A DNA stretch of 64,000 nt from the NCBI GenBank assembly GCA_905182985.1, contig CAJJDN010000011.1, forward strand, positions 824,042 through 888,041, read 5' to 3'. Shown in pieces: positions 1-11,660 of this stretch. This stretch comes from Paramecium sonneborni. Taxonomy: Eukaryota > Ciliophora > Oligohymenophorea > Peniculida > Parameciidae. The translations under genes and the position numbers were made by a program. Numbering within the stretch: position 1 is the first letter of the stretch; each line of letters begins with the position of its first letter. Below the pieces are notes generated by a model. It had not been told where the DNA came from. It worked only from the letters and a program-made list of their open reading frames with translations, and searched no databases.

Positions 1-1236
1 TAAGCAATCAAGTTAATTTTACAAATTATTAAATCAATTATTAATGATGCTTTTAATTTTCAATAAATTGATGGGAAAATATTTGAAAATATTTTTACTG
101 CTGTTTAGAGTGGTAAAATAAATTTATTAAAGGAAATATCTATGATTAATTAGAGTGAAAGTAGTGTTTTAAAAATAAATCAAATTAATTAACAAATGAT
201 CATAAGTTTTGGTTAATTATTAAATGATAATAATTTGTAAAGTATTTCATTCGAATTTTTCTTTTAACTAAAAACTATAATTTTTAAGACATTATAGCTA
301 CACGAAGACATTTTTTTATCAGAATTCAAATATTTACAAAATTAGAAGGATCACCTTAATAATTTTATCAAGATACTCAAAACTTAATTGGAGATAGTTT
401 TTAAAAAAATAACTATTGATTTTAAGGATATCAATTAAATTTAACAATTATTTATATTGAATAATTTAATAAAATAGTTAAATTTAATTCAGAATGAATG
501 TTAAAGTCAATAATTTCTTTAGTCTCTAAGATAATTATTAGTTAAATTTTAAGAAAATGAAAACTAACAATAAAATGAAGGAGTCTTAATATTTTATAAC
601 AATTTAACAGAATTAGGTTTTTTATAACAATATAATGATAATTTTGATAAAGATGATTATCAATCTTTTTTTGTACTTTTAATTAATATGAATGAATCTA
701 TGAATTTAGATAAAAAAAATTTTTTAATTAGTTATTATGAAGGTATTAAAGAGATAAAAAATCATAAAAGAATCATAATAGGTTGGAATGATATAAAATA
801 AAATGGAGAGTAAATGATCTAAGAATTTTATTTAGTTGATGAATAACAATAATTGAATAATAAATTCACTTCTTTATTTGAATTATTTGAAAAATATAAA
901 GAAAATTTTAGATTGAAATAATAATTGATAAATTTATGTATTTTAACTGATGATGATAAGAATTTTTGGAGATTATATTTACATATAAAGATATTATAGA
1001 TTTCTTAATACCATATTAAATAGATTTATATAGCATTAGGATTATAATTTATGCTGTTTCTGGGTTAAGAAATTGATAAATTTATAAAATAATTTGTAAA
1101 ATAACAGTAACCACTTATTTTTAATATTCCAAAGAATAGATCATTGACTCTAACTTAAAAATAATAAGGTGTAAACAAATTTTTAATAAAAATATTCCAA
1201 GAGATAGCTTAGAAATTTAACCAAAAAAAATTGTGA
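1..1236 (+). CDS. hypothetical protein, 5' end outside window
   Basis: An uninterrupted frame with ciliate glutamine codons runs from base 1 to a TGA at 1234-1236 (411 codons). No start is visible, so the N-terminus lies upstream. The product is rich in Q, N, K, I and L, with no membrane segment, Cys cluster or catalytic motif that I recognise; it looks largely helical. It converges on the DWNN-YTH gene, whose stop lies 65 bases downstream on the other strand. Coding is supported by A/T-rich third positions and many TAA/TAG glutamines. The function is unknown. Confidence 0.75.
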
Positions 1237-1300
1237 AGATTGTTATAATTTATAAAAAATAATAATTATTAATATTTTGATTATGATTTTAAAATGATGA

Positions 1301-2957
1301 TCAATGTTTTTTTTTCTTATGATCTCTTGATCTACTTCTACTTCGACTTCTTTTTTTATGTTTTGATTTTTTATCTTTTCGTTCCTTACTTTTTTTTCCT
1401 ATATAAATGTAAATAATAAATATTATACTTGATCTTCTTTTTTCTTCAGATGAACTTCTATCTCTATCTTTTTTCTTTTTTTATTTTTTAGAATGACTAG
1501 ATGATTTTTTTTCTTTGTCTTTTCTTTCAGTTTCTTTTTAAACCATTTATAAAAAGCCTTCAACCATTTTATTTTATTTTTAACTATATTTTTAGAGAAA
1601 TGGATGAGGATATTATACTTTTCCAGTTAAGCCAGGTATTTTTCCTACATTCATTTTATTCCAATTAATTTCCATTTATTATTGTTATACCAATGATGCT
1701 AAGGTTTAATTAAGTAATGCATGTTAAGCCTAATTTAATGAAATATTTTAAGATGGGATATTCTAATTGCTAGGGGAACGACTAGGCGATTATTATATTT
1801 ATTCTCTGACTGGACTTGCATTGACAGGAGCTTTAATTAATTGTAATTAATTGTATATACAAATTATTTGATAGATTTCCCATTCGTTATCTTCTCTTTA
1901 TGGAGTAGGCTCTTATTATGGTTGTGGCTAGGGTTCTTATTCTTCGTCGTTTTATTTGATTTATTCAAACAATAGACATATACGTTGACCAATATCCTGA
2001 TAAATAAAATTAATAATAGGATCATTACAGCTGGAACTTCTTAACAATCTTTACTCCTAATTACTAGATCACCAGTTTTAGGATTAATGGTATCTTACAA
2101 TTTGGCAAAATCAACAGTACCCTTTCTTAACCATTCAATTGAAAAATTATCAGCCAATTGAATAGTAGATGTACCACACCATTACCATTTAGGATCTCGA
2201 GGAACTTGTGTATTCTTCATTTTAGCACAACCTAAAAACTTTTCAACACGATTAGCAATAAAAATCAAAATGACTTTTTTGTTATTAAATTAATCCATTA
2301 AAGTCCCAAAATTACGACGAGTAGTTGCCCAAACATCATGAGTTTTAGCCAAAATCACATTTTGTTCGGTGTTACTCTTAACAATAAAGAAAACAGCATT
2401 TTTTATTTATTATTCCAATTCTGTATTGGATATCTCAGTTTATTACTTGATAGTCTAAACTTAATAATTGACATATTTAAATGGACATTATTGTAGCTCA
2501 TTAAAGAAACACTTCGTAACTTTGATAAATTGTTCTTCGCATCCTTGGCATATTCTTCTTTAGCAACAAGGGGTCTATGATGTACTTCTCGAAGATAGAC
2601 ATGATTCACATAATGATTGTCCTTACTGATATGGCTATCTTACTACTACAACTGTTTGTTTATTTCTAACCTAAATATAATCTATTTTCTTATTCTACTT
2701 TATCAGCTAATCCTAATGCTTTTTCTTAACCACCATTTTATTCTAATTCTCCATATATCACTAACTCTTCAAAATTTTAGTTTGACTATCCTTTTTGAGC
2801 TTGAGGCATTTCTAGATTTTCATATTCAAATATTCTTACTTAGAAAATCTTTTATTTTTTGGCGTAAATCTTTTAGTTGCACATTCACACCTTAGATTGG
2901 AATTTTATATGTCTATGCCTCATGTTTCATCTTAAAATAAACGATGTTCTCACTCAT
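1301..2957 (-). CDS. DWNN-RING-YTH-SR/K fusion protein (RBBP6/Mpe1-like with m6A-reader domain)
   Basis: Five exons; introns on the + strand at 2812-2839, 2671-2698, 1997-2028 and 1399-1428 (28, 28, 32, 30 nt, all GT...AG). The spliced length is exactly 513 codons (512 aa). Residues 1 to about 90 resemble a DWNN ubiquitin-like fold: VYFKMK, TYKIPIQGVNVQLKDLR, then QTVVVRQP. Next comes a RING-like cluster (LCESC, TPCC, ICQGC, CPF), as in RBBP6/Mpe1. The following YTH domain has VWATTRRNFGTLM, WQWCGTS, FSIEWLRKGTVDF and, only after splicing of the 32-nt intron, CQEVPADIGQRICLLFEQ. The tail is Q/P-rich, then K/R/S-rich with an RSRSRSRSR run. DWNN-RING proteins belong to the mRNA cleavage/polyadenylation factor and YTH domains bind N6-methyladenosine; the combined role is inference. 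The start is the first ATG, just before the DWNN strand. Confidence 0.85.
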
Positions 2958-3120
2958 TAAGATTTTTTAATTATTTAAAATAATTATTCTTTCAAATTAA
3001 AGACAAATTTTACATACAATATTTAAATAACATTAGAATCATCTAATCCACATCATTAACTCAATTATTTAAACTTAAAAAATATTATTAAATTTATTTC
3101 AATAACTTTTATTTTCTATT
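2958..3120. other. intergenic spacer
   Basis: A short AT-rich gap upstream of the DWNN-YTH start and downstream of the next minus-strand gene. It presumably carries the promoter of the former. No element is recognised. Confidence 0.4.
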
Positions 3121-3835
3121 TCAAAATTTTCTCAATAAAAACTAACCAATTAGAATTTAAATTTCAAGCATCATCTCAGAAAATGGCTTCTCTTATTTCA
3201 CTGATTTTGGTACCTATTTCTCAAGATTATCGAATCCTTGACTTTAAAACTATTGGAAATAATTTATTTGACGAAGCTCTTCTTCATCCATCTCACCAAT
3301 AATATTAATCATATCAAACATAGAGTCTTTGATCTTAAAATATATAATTCTATTATTACAGGCTTTTTGTATCTATTTTTTATTCTATCTTTTAGCCATA
3401 TAATATTTGAGATGGATTTATCCTCATTCAAAGTATATTTAATATTTGGTGGGCAAAATAACTAAGATTTTATAGATAAATACTTAATTTTTAATATCAA
3501 AATATCTTTATATAAGAATTATTTCGATATCACACAGTGCCTATGTCCCAATAATTATTCTATTTTTCTTAGATTCTTGTTTTAATTTGTAAGTGGATTA
3601 ATCATTTAAAAACTATGCCAAAGCATTTGCAACTGGTGGCATATATAATGGTTTTTATTCATTTCCACAAAACTAATTGGAATTGTTGAATTGGAAGCTC
3701 GGCACAGAAATTCCTTACAAAAATGAAGGAATTTACAAGTTATCTTTAAAAATAGAATCAGCTACATATATTTTTAAAAAGTTTACTTGAATTCCTCACC
3801 TGAAGTTATGGAATAGAAGTGTTTTGGAAGTCCAT
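3121..3835 (-). CDS. hypothetical protein, four exons
   Basis: The ATG is at 3833-3835 and the TGA at 3121-3123. Introns on the + strand are 3762-3786 (25 nt), 3462-3483 (22 nt) and 3334-3359 (26 nt). Removing them leaves exactly 214 codons (213 aa), and each junction restores a polar, A/T-third-position frame, so I trust the splicing. The N-terminus starts MDFQNTSIPQLQVR; the middle contains YMPPVANALAQFL and FCPPNIKYTLNEDK; the C-terminal part is acidic then basic (GEMDEEELRQI). No signal peptide or membrane segment. I do not recognise a family. A long plus-strand reading of 3238-3465 is its shadow. Confidence 0.72.
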
Positions 3836-4711
3836 TAAAGAGGTAGTTGGGAAATTATACATAAAATAAGGGATATTTGAAGGTTAGTTTTGCTGTTCCT
3901 TTGATTACGTCGACATATCAATGCAGTCAGTCAACATAATTTATAAATATAATTAATTTATAGTGTACAACGCAGAATCTCAGATTAAATATATGTACAT
4001 CAATTCTACATACATATTATATAGATGCATTTTTGTTAAAATTCACATTTTCCCCATCTTTCCCCATCCATCAATTTCGTTGAACTAATTTCCATTTATC
4101 CAATTATCTTGACTATTAACTAATTAATCAATATTTAATGAATATTTTTTTAAAGGAAAATAGAGATCTCCTCAAATCATAGAATTTATGATGGATTACT
4201 TTAACATATTTTTTTACAATCTTAATTACAAATTTCATTTTGTTATCTATATTTTTAAATATTGATTGTGGTTTTCTCTAATTCTGGATTAGTTTTCATT
4301 CAAGTATTAATCTATTTTTATTTAAATAGATTGTTATTTTCTGTCAATTTTTTAAGCATTATTAAATTTTATATAATTTGATAATTTTACAAAAAACATA
4401 TTTACAAAAGTAATCATCCTGAACCCCAGATTTATATTGGCTGTTTAGTTTTCACAAATTATTAAATATTGCTAACAGCAATGAAAGCTCTAATCTATTA
4501 AATTAAATATACTGAAAGGAAAAAGGATAGATAAAATATTCATTGATTACAGAAAGAATGATGTTAAAATGTTTTATCTTATATATTCAAAAAATTATAA
4601 AATATATTTATATAAACATGAAGTCAATTTTGGATTTCATCAAAGAAAATATGATTTAAGTTTTAATTTAACTAAATAATAATTTATGATATAAATTATA
4701 ATATGTAATAT
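3836..4711. other. intergenic region
   Basis: This 876-bp gap lies between the start of the 213-aa gene and the 3' end of the Fused-type kinase gene. It is AT-rich with one slightly GC-richer patch near 3900-4080. A plus-strand open frame from 3808 has a plausible look, but there is no splice structure or family match to support it. I see no RNA gene. Confidence 0.35.
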
Positions 4712-7700
4712 TCAATTCTCATCGAGTTTAATTAATATTCTTTTCCCATATTTTAATATTTATTAATCTTTAGTTTAAGCCTTAAAATTAATTGTAAATT
4801 TACTAAAGTCATTTCGATTATCTATCTAATTTATAATTCTTCAAATTTTTTTCTGCATTCAGGATAGGCACAAAGATTACCTATAGAAAATAATGATATT
4901 CTTGTTGGTTAAGATCCTTTATCTGTTTTCACTAATTCTAATAACTGATGCAAGGCTCCATGTTTTATTAAATCTTTAGTTAAGGCATTAGAATTCCTAA
5001 CAAAATTTCCTAAGGCTCCAGCTGCATTTGCTCTTGTTTTTTCCTTTTTTAATTGATAAAGTTACTTCTTAATCTCTTAATAATTCAACTAACATTGGTA
5101 CTACTGGTCTTAATTACTCATATAATCTATCACTATGAAATCCTGCATTTCCAACTGCGAAACAAGCAAATTTACGTGTATGTTTATCTGGATCTTAACA
5201 ACATTTGATACATAAATTAATTAAATCAAATTTGAGTAAATGTTCATAAAAGAATGATGAATGTCTACATAAATTACCAATTAAATTGCAAACTTTTGCT
5301 CTAACATTTGAATCTGGAGATTATATTTGTTACTTCAAATCATTATATAAATTGATAGAATGAATATTTGGATAAAAATCTTTACTGATTCTGGCTAATT
5401 ACGATAAGATATTTATCGAATCAACACTCATTACTTAATATTTTTACAATATAGCCAATCCATTATTTTATACAAAACTTTATGCAAATTGTTTATCTTC
5501 TTCGTTATTTCCTACTAATCGTGAAATGAAAGAAATTACTAATGATATGTGATCTTTTTATAAATATTTGATCAAATTTAGAGTTAATGCTACTATTTCT
5601 TAATTACTTAATTCTTTAAATACATTATCACAATTTTACTCTTGGAATGCCAAAATAAATATACGAATAATTTAAATACTCATTACATTTACACAAGCCA
5701 TACCACCTCCACTAGAAGATGGCCATTCTTATATACTTTGTAATTGTGCTTCTTTTAAAAATGTACATAAAACTCTTATAGAATTATCTAAAAATATTAA
5801 TTATCCTAATGCTTTAAAATTTGAGTAAATAGAATCATGAATTAAAATTAATAGAGATACAAATCCTTTTGGAGATACATCGTTTCTGCTTGTAATATTC
5901 AACAAAATCTAAAATAATAACTAATGTATTTCATATTTTTCTAGTAATTAAAATAAGTCAGTTAATTTCTTTTATTCTTTATTATATCTAAATAATAGTT
6001 TTTATAATAATGTAATAACACCATCAACAAATCCATAACTAGGACATCCAAAACTACTACCTTCTAATTTTCTGATTTCTTCTGTTCTATTTTATTTTTT
6101 ATTTGGATTTACTAAATCACTTAATAATTTATAAGGTAATTATTAATTAAAGTAATTTAACAATTAATTAGTGAAGTTTGTTTCTTATTATAACAACTCA
6201 GCAATCAATTATATTGCTGATAATGAAACTATAGGATTACTTTAAATGTTATTTTCAAAGATTTCAAGAACTTATTGTATATTTACTTAATATTCTTAAT
6301 TTTTATTTTTATATTGTTGAACTAAAATTAATAACGCTGTTCCTTAAAATAAGGCTTCATCAGAATTAATTGCTGAACTAATTAATTCTTTAGGAATATG
6401 AACATCTTTGCTAACTCTAATCATTTATAATAGAATTCTTAAAACTGAAATTCTAGTTAGATTTTGCTATTCGTCTTATTCATTATAAATTTTCATATGA
6501 TCAATTTCAGCATATGCTGTAACAATTTAATTTTTTAATGATTCAAACAGAGGCAATGCTTCATTAAAATTTTGAATTTAAATTGAATATCCTTTTTTCC
6601 AAGGGAAACTAAATATTTCTCCATGGATAGGATGTATTAAGACTCCAATAACTTAAGTAGCAAATTTATGGAGTGTAATATTATTTTTAGTTAATTTTGC
6701 AGTTTCTAAGGCTAAATTATGTTCAACTAATTCTTTATAAAATAAAACAGATCTAACTGGATTAAGACTAGCCTAATTTGCAAATATTCCAATAGTTTTT
6801 ATAGTATTAACTAATTCATTATTTTATCCAATTCTCAAAATTTATGAAGTCATTCCAATAAATTTGATAAAAACATTATCAATGCCAATATTTTTATCAA
6901 ATGTTGCTTTAGCCAGAAGACCAATAGTTTTAATTAATTCAGATAAAAGTTCAGAACTACCTTATTTGAGAATATTTTTGACATGTGTAACTAATTAAAT
7001 AGGGATTTATTAATTTTTAACAACATCTAAGCCTTCTTATTAGTTTCCTTTAGTAATAACTTATCCAAAGACTTTCAATGCACAATGTAAAGATGGTTTT
7101 TTAGGTGGTGTTAAAACTTAAAGTAATTTATCTAAGAATCCAGGATCACATCTTAATTAAGTAGCACCTTAAAGATCATTAGCAATTAATTCACATTTAA
7201 CCCAATATTCATCATTACAAGGCATTCTTCTAGGAGAGACATCTCTTGTATCTTTAGTTTAATCATAAGTAATTATATCTCTTGTAGGAGTTAAAGATCT
7301 TTTTCGTTTATCTATAACTTCATTTTCAACTCCAGCCCATTAGCTATATTATTCTAATCTTTTTTTTCTTTCATATTTTTCTTAATCAGATTCTTAAATA
7401 AATGGATGATTTAATAAATCTGGCCATCCTAATCTATCAGATGGTGTTTTATTTAAAAGTCCTTTTAAAAAACTTTTAAATTCTGGACTCATATTATCAG
7501 GATATTTAACAGGATCCTTAATAATAAGTTAAATAAGTGAATAAATTTAATTAGTATAAAATGGAGGTTATCCAACAAATAATTCATATAAAATAACTCC
7601 TAATGACCACAAATCTACAGTATGATTATAAGGTTATTCTTATACTAATTCTGGTGCCATGTATAAAGGAGTACCTTTAATAGAATGTAAAACTTGAGTA

Positions 7701-8181
7701 TTTGTTGACATGGCTCTTGCAAATCCAAAATCACATAATTTAACAACTCCATTAGCAGATAATAAAATATTCTAAGGTTTCATATCTCTATGAATAATTC
7801 TATTAGAATGTAAATAATGAAGTGCTCTAACTAATTACTAAGCTATTTTCCTTACTTCACTTTCAGGAAGATTATGATCATCCTCCAAAATCTCATATAA
7901 TTCACCTTATGCAAACTAATAATAACTATTTATATTACTTCAGTTACTAAGCAAAATTCTCCTTATGTTTCAAATGCATCTAATAATAAAATTATATTTT
8001 CATGCTTTAATCTTCTTAATATTTCAATTTCCTATCTCAAATTTGATAAATCTTTTTCAGTTTTCCCTCTCTTACTAATAAATTTCAAAGCTGCCATCTA
8101 ATTACTTTTCTTCCATCTTCCTTTATATACTTTTCCAAATGATCCTTCTCCTATTAAATGTAATACATGATAATTTTCCAT
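4712..8181 (-). CDS. STK36: Fused/STK36-type serine/threonine kinase with armadillo-like tail
   Basis: The start [21 protein letters not shown] matches the N-terminus of Fused/STK36 kinases nearly residue for residue. The catalytic core follows: VAIK-equivalent [49 protein letters not shown] and WPDLLNHPF, in about 255 residues. A 23-nt intron interrupts VTE/FAQGELYEIL; another 23-nt intron near the 3' end (after EMTL) leads to the final exon ending [10 protein letters not shown] and a TGA at 4712-4714. The remaining ~850 residues are helical repeats of ARM/HEAT type (for example [16 protein letters not shown]), as in animal STK36. Fused kinases act in ciliary central-pair assembly, and in animals also in Hedgehog signalling; in a ciliate the ciliary role is the natural inference. 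All tryptophans seen in the kinase domain are TGG. Confidence 0.92.
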
Positions 8182-8268
8182 TTGATTTTAATTTATAATA
8201 TATATGTTAATTAATCAATTATTTGATTTTATTAATCAATTAATATTCGTTTTTATTAGTATTGAAAT

Positions 8269-8463
8269 TCAATTACTTTATATAAGCATTGCTTTTGGAT
8301 TTACTCAATCTTCATTCCTTTAAGAATCTATAATAAATAGATCATTTGCTCCCATGTCTAATATATTCTTAAAAAAATCAACTTATCCCTCTGAATAATA
8401 ATTAGAAACAGCAACACCTTCACTTCCTCAAACCTTTCAAATAACTTCTCTTGATAGTTACAT
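8269..8463 (-). pseudogene. short coding relic with in-frame UGA codons
   Basis: A frame starting ATG at 8461-8463 (MQLSREVI) has strong coding character: G-rich first positions, A/T third positions and TAA glutamines, for example GSEGVAVSNYYSEG and ILDMGANDLFIIDSQ. It is interrupted by TGA at 8437-8439, 8428-8430, 8305-8307 and 8269-8271, each in a context where tryptophan would fit (VI-x-KV-x-GSEG, NED-x-VNPKAM). There is no frameshift. It lies in the divergent gap between the STK36 gene and the next plus-strand ORF. It may be a decayed gene fragment, an unrecognised spliced exon, or a UGA-decoding gene; see findings. I do not recognise the family. Confidence 0.5.
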
Positions 8464-8667
8464 TAATGCTCATATTATAATAATAAAATTCTTATTGCTT
8501 AATAATATTAATAAGATTTACCGTCCTAAAGGGATTGCATTATTCTTTATGGAGAATATGCATACAAAGAGCTTTCACTTAAATACTGTGATCAAAGGAG
8601 AATATATCAAATTTTAAATTCCTGTTCTTATATAATTATTAGGTATCTCAACAATTTATTTTAGAAA

Positions 8668-8940
8668 ATGTCACCCAAAATTAAAGATGCAATCGATCGA
8701 AACAAACTTTATTTAATTTATAATCATTAATACATCCTAGAAGGAATTCATATTCCAGAACCAAAAATTTATGAACATCATCCAAAAGAATGGTTTGGAG
8801 AAATTAAAGAATCAGAAAAGGCTGTTCTTGATACTGGAGAACTTGCTATTTCATTAATTAAATATTATGATAATCATGGAAATATCATTTATACATTCCT
8901 TTCCTTATCATATTAGCTTAAGAAGCTTAATCGATGCTGA
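8668..8940 (+). CDS. small hypothetical protein (90 aa)
   Basis: Clean frame from ATG 8668 to TGA 8938-8940, 91 codons, no intron. It starts MSPKIKDAIDRNK and contains IHIPEPKIYEHHPKEWFGEI and EKAVLDTGELAISLIKYYDN, with a basic C-terminus. Charged and probably soluble; no motif recognised. Tryptophan is TGG here. It converges tail to tail with the phosphatase gene about 110 bases downstream. Confidence 0.65.
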
Positions 8941-9050
8941 TTTATAAAAATCACATGATATCTATCTGGAATCGTTCAATAACCAGATTATTCTACGTCT
9001 TAATTAACAGAATCTAATTAATGATATAATTGCATATAATCTATAAATTA

Positions 9051-9509
9051 TCACTATTTTCCTTCCATTACTTCATTGTAATATTTTTCCAATTATTGTG
9101 TAAATCCATCATTTGGTCCTGCCCAAGGTCTTGTTTTCTTGATTTTTATTAATGCTTCCTATGGTTTCATTTTATGGATTTTTATCATATAAGCTATTAT
9201 CAAACAAACTGATCTTGATATTCCTGCTGCACAATGGACTAAAACATTTGTTGTTTAAAGATTTTCATGAATAAATTACACTGCTTTTTCGAAATGTTTA
9301 CTCATATCATAAGTAGGGCAATCATCAGCCTCTATTACCAGATGCTTCAAATCCTTATCAGGTTTGAAATGCCCTGTCCAAACTGCAGATAAGACAGCAC
9401 CAATTCTTTTTTGAGTTAACCTTTACAAAGATTCATATCCTCCAACATATAAATTTCCTTTATTCTCGTTTTCTGAATTCATTACTAATGCAATTCTATC
9501 GTCTAACAT
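9051..9509 (-). CDS. dual-specificity protein phosphatase
   Basis: Intronless, 153 codons (152 aa). The catalytic signature HCAAGISRS (Cys nucleophile, P-loop Arg) is intact. Upstream are NLYVGGYESL and a conserved Asp region (EADDCPTYDMS), where the general-acid Asp would lie; downstream are ISRSVCLIIAYMI and KKTRPWAGPNDGF, typical of the compact DUSP fold. There is no extra docking domain, so it resembles small atypical DUSPs such as the DUSP12/DUSP22 type. It should dephosphorylate phospho-Tyr/Thr substrates; the physiological substrate cannot be read from sequence. The start is the first ATG, and the length fits the family. Confidence 0.9.
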
Positions 9510-9695
9510 TTCCAATTAATTATTTAATATTAAACAAAACAAATTTTTTGATTGTGTTCTAATAAATATTAACTTATTAATATTAAGACTCATAAACAAT
9601 TCGAATAAGCTCAGAAAATATTAATTGTCGAAAATTTGTTTCTTAAATACTTTTTATCTATTGATATTTTATCAATAAAAGTAATAAAATATATT

Positions 9696-11660
9696 ATGAA
9701 CATTCACCTTGATACTTCCCTTAACAAAATAGAAGAGCTCTTTTATAACCGTGAATAGAACTTAAACTAATTTCAATTCAATATGCTATAGTTCAAACTT
9801 AATGGATATAAAGAAAAAAAACTCTTAAAAGATTAAACATTAATAGAAACTAATTTGAATGATGGAAAATATAATCAATCTGCAATATTAACAGGAAAAG
9901 CTGCTGATCTCATTAAAAAGCTCACAAGTAAAAAATAAATAATATTAAGATGAACAATTTATTAATGTGAATTCTATGGTAATTTAATTAATAAAATGGA
10001 AGCTAGCTTATATAAAAAAAGAATAAACATACTTAATTATTATATATGAATTTATAGATATTGCTTCTCTTAATGGAGATTTAAATTTATTTACTCATTA
10101 TTAAGTAGATTAACAAATTCCAGTTTAAAGAAAGGTTAAACTATTCATACAAAAGAATAAACTAAATAGAAATACTTCACCTAATACATCTTCAATGAAA
10201 AAAGTGAAAATTGAAAATTCAACTTTTTGTTAAGGCTCCTTTATCATTGATGATAATCTATTAAATCTCTCAATTTTAGATACCCCCGCTTGTATAAAAT
10301 AATAAATTCAGTTCAAAGAACATTAACAATAACAATAAATTTAATAATAAGAAATCATAAAAATTTCTTCGATGTATCCTAATATGAAAAAATGGGTTTT
10401 GGAGGGAAGAATTATTTTCAAATCATAATAATTAGATTTTAGATGTAAAAGAAGTGAAACAATTAAAAAATATTTTAAAATAATAATTTTAGACTGTGAA
10501 TAAGAAATTATAACTGGCTTATTCTTCGAAGCTATAAACAAATTCTTTTCTTTATTATAAGAAGGGAAGGTTTATACTTTTAAAAATGGATGCATAGGTC
10601 AAGATAAAACTAATGGTACCAAAAAAATAAATTTTAATGAATATTCCATAATTACAGAATCCTAAAATTATATTATCCCTTCTCTCCCATAATTTAATTT
10701 TTAAACTCTTTAAGAAATTGAAACCTTATAACATAATACCATTGTCGATGTAGTTGGTGTTATTTAAGTAATAATATAAAATATTGTTAGGGAATTAAAT
10801 AAAGTTCTGAAATTTGTAAATCATTTATCATCTTGGATCATACAGCAAGATTGACTATTAAACTTTGGGGTTAATAATATGCTGAAGTAAATTTTTAAAA
10901 GGGTGAAATTATTGTGTTTAAAGGGTTAAAGTTTTAGAATACTAATTTTAAATCGTTAAATTCTGATTTTTAAACAATGATTATACAAAATCAAAATTTA
11001 AATGAGTAATCAATTATTATAGATTTTAGAGTGAAAAAATTAAAAAGTTGGCTGGCAGGTAAAGATATTGATACAATAATGAAACAGAATTCGGATAATT
11101 CAACTATAAATCTTTCATAATTAGAGCAATATGCATTTCAACTATTAAATTAAGGCAAGAATTAATAAGCTACTTATAAATACATTTTTGGTTACATTAT
11201 AGAAATAAATGATTACAACAATATGTATCCAAGCTGTCCAAATATCCGATGCAAATCTAAAATGGAAGAAATATCAAGTAGAAAAACTTTTAGATGCAAG
11301 AAGTGTTTATTAGAAAATGATTCCCCAAAGTTTAGTTTTATTTTAAAAGTAACAATTATGGATGAATTTACAAATATTAAGGCAGTTATTTTCGATGAAA
11401 TTGCAGTCAAATTACTTGGAGTAACTGCTGATTAACTTAGATCAATAAATTCAGAAGATTAAAGGAATATATTTTTATCAAAAGCTTTCTCTTACAAGAA
11501 AATGAAGATTTAGATTTAATTCAAAGATTTTTAAGGACAAACATAGACATAATATAATGTTTAAGAAATGATTGATGTAGATTACAAGCTACTAGCGCTA
11601 TAAGCTATCGAAACTTTAGATGAAGTAGATAATCTGTTGAATTTATCGCTAATTTTGTGA
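9696..11660 (+). CDS. RPA1: replication protein A large subunit (RPA70)
   Basis: Three exons; introns at 9928-9949 (22 nt) and 10768-10790 (23 nt). The spliced length is exactly 640 codons (639 aa), normal for RPA1. Order: an N-terminal OB fold (VIQLIKWKLAYIKKE), a linker, central ssDNA-binding OB folds (LDHTARLTIKLWG is the hallmark of DBD-B), then a C-terminal OB fold with a zinc ribbon (YPSCPNIRC, RCKKC near 11235-11310). The protein binds single-stranded DNA in replication, repair and recombination as the large subunit of the RPA heterotrimer. The intron at 10768 sits inside the conserved VVGVIQ segment; without splicing the frame is lost. The gene is divergent from the phosphatase gene. 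Confidence 0.93.

Noticed and set aside
2403..2609. Minus-strand 68-aa standard-code ORF
   Set aside because: It is in the wrong frame inside the DWNN-RING-YTH gene; the correct frame there encodes the RING Cys cluster.
3238..3465. Plus-strand ORF of 75 codons, F/I/L-rich
   Set aside because: It is the mirror of the spliced 213-aa minus-strand gene, whose exons join exactly in frame.
11213..11435. Two opposite short ORFs
   Set aside because: The plus one is just the zinc-ribbon part of RPA1; the minus one is its shadow.
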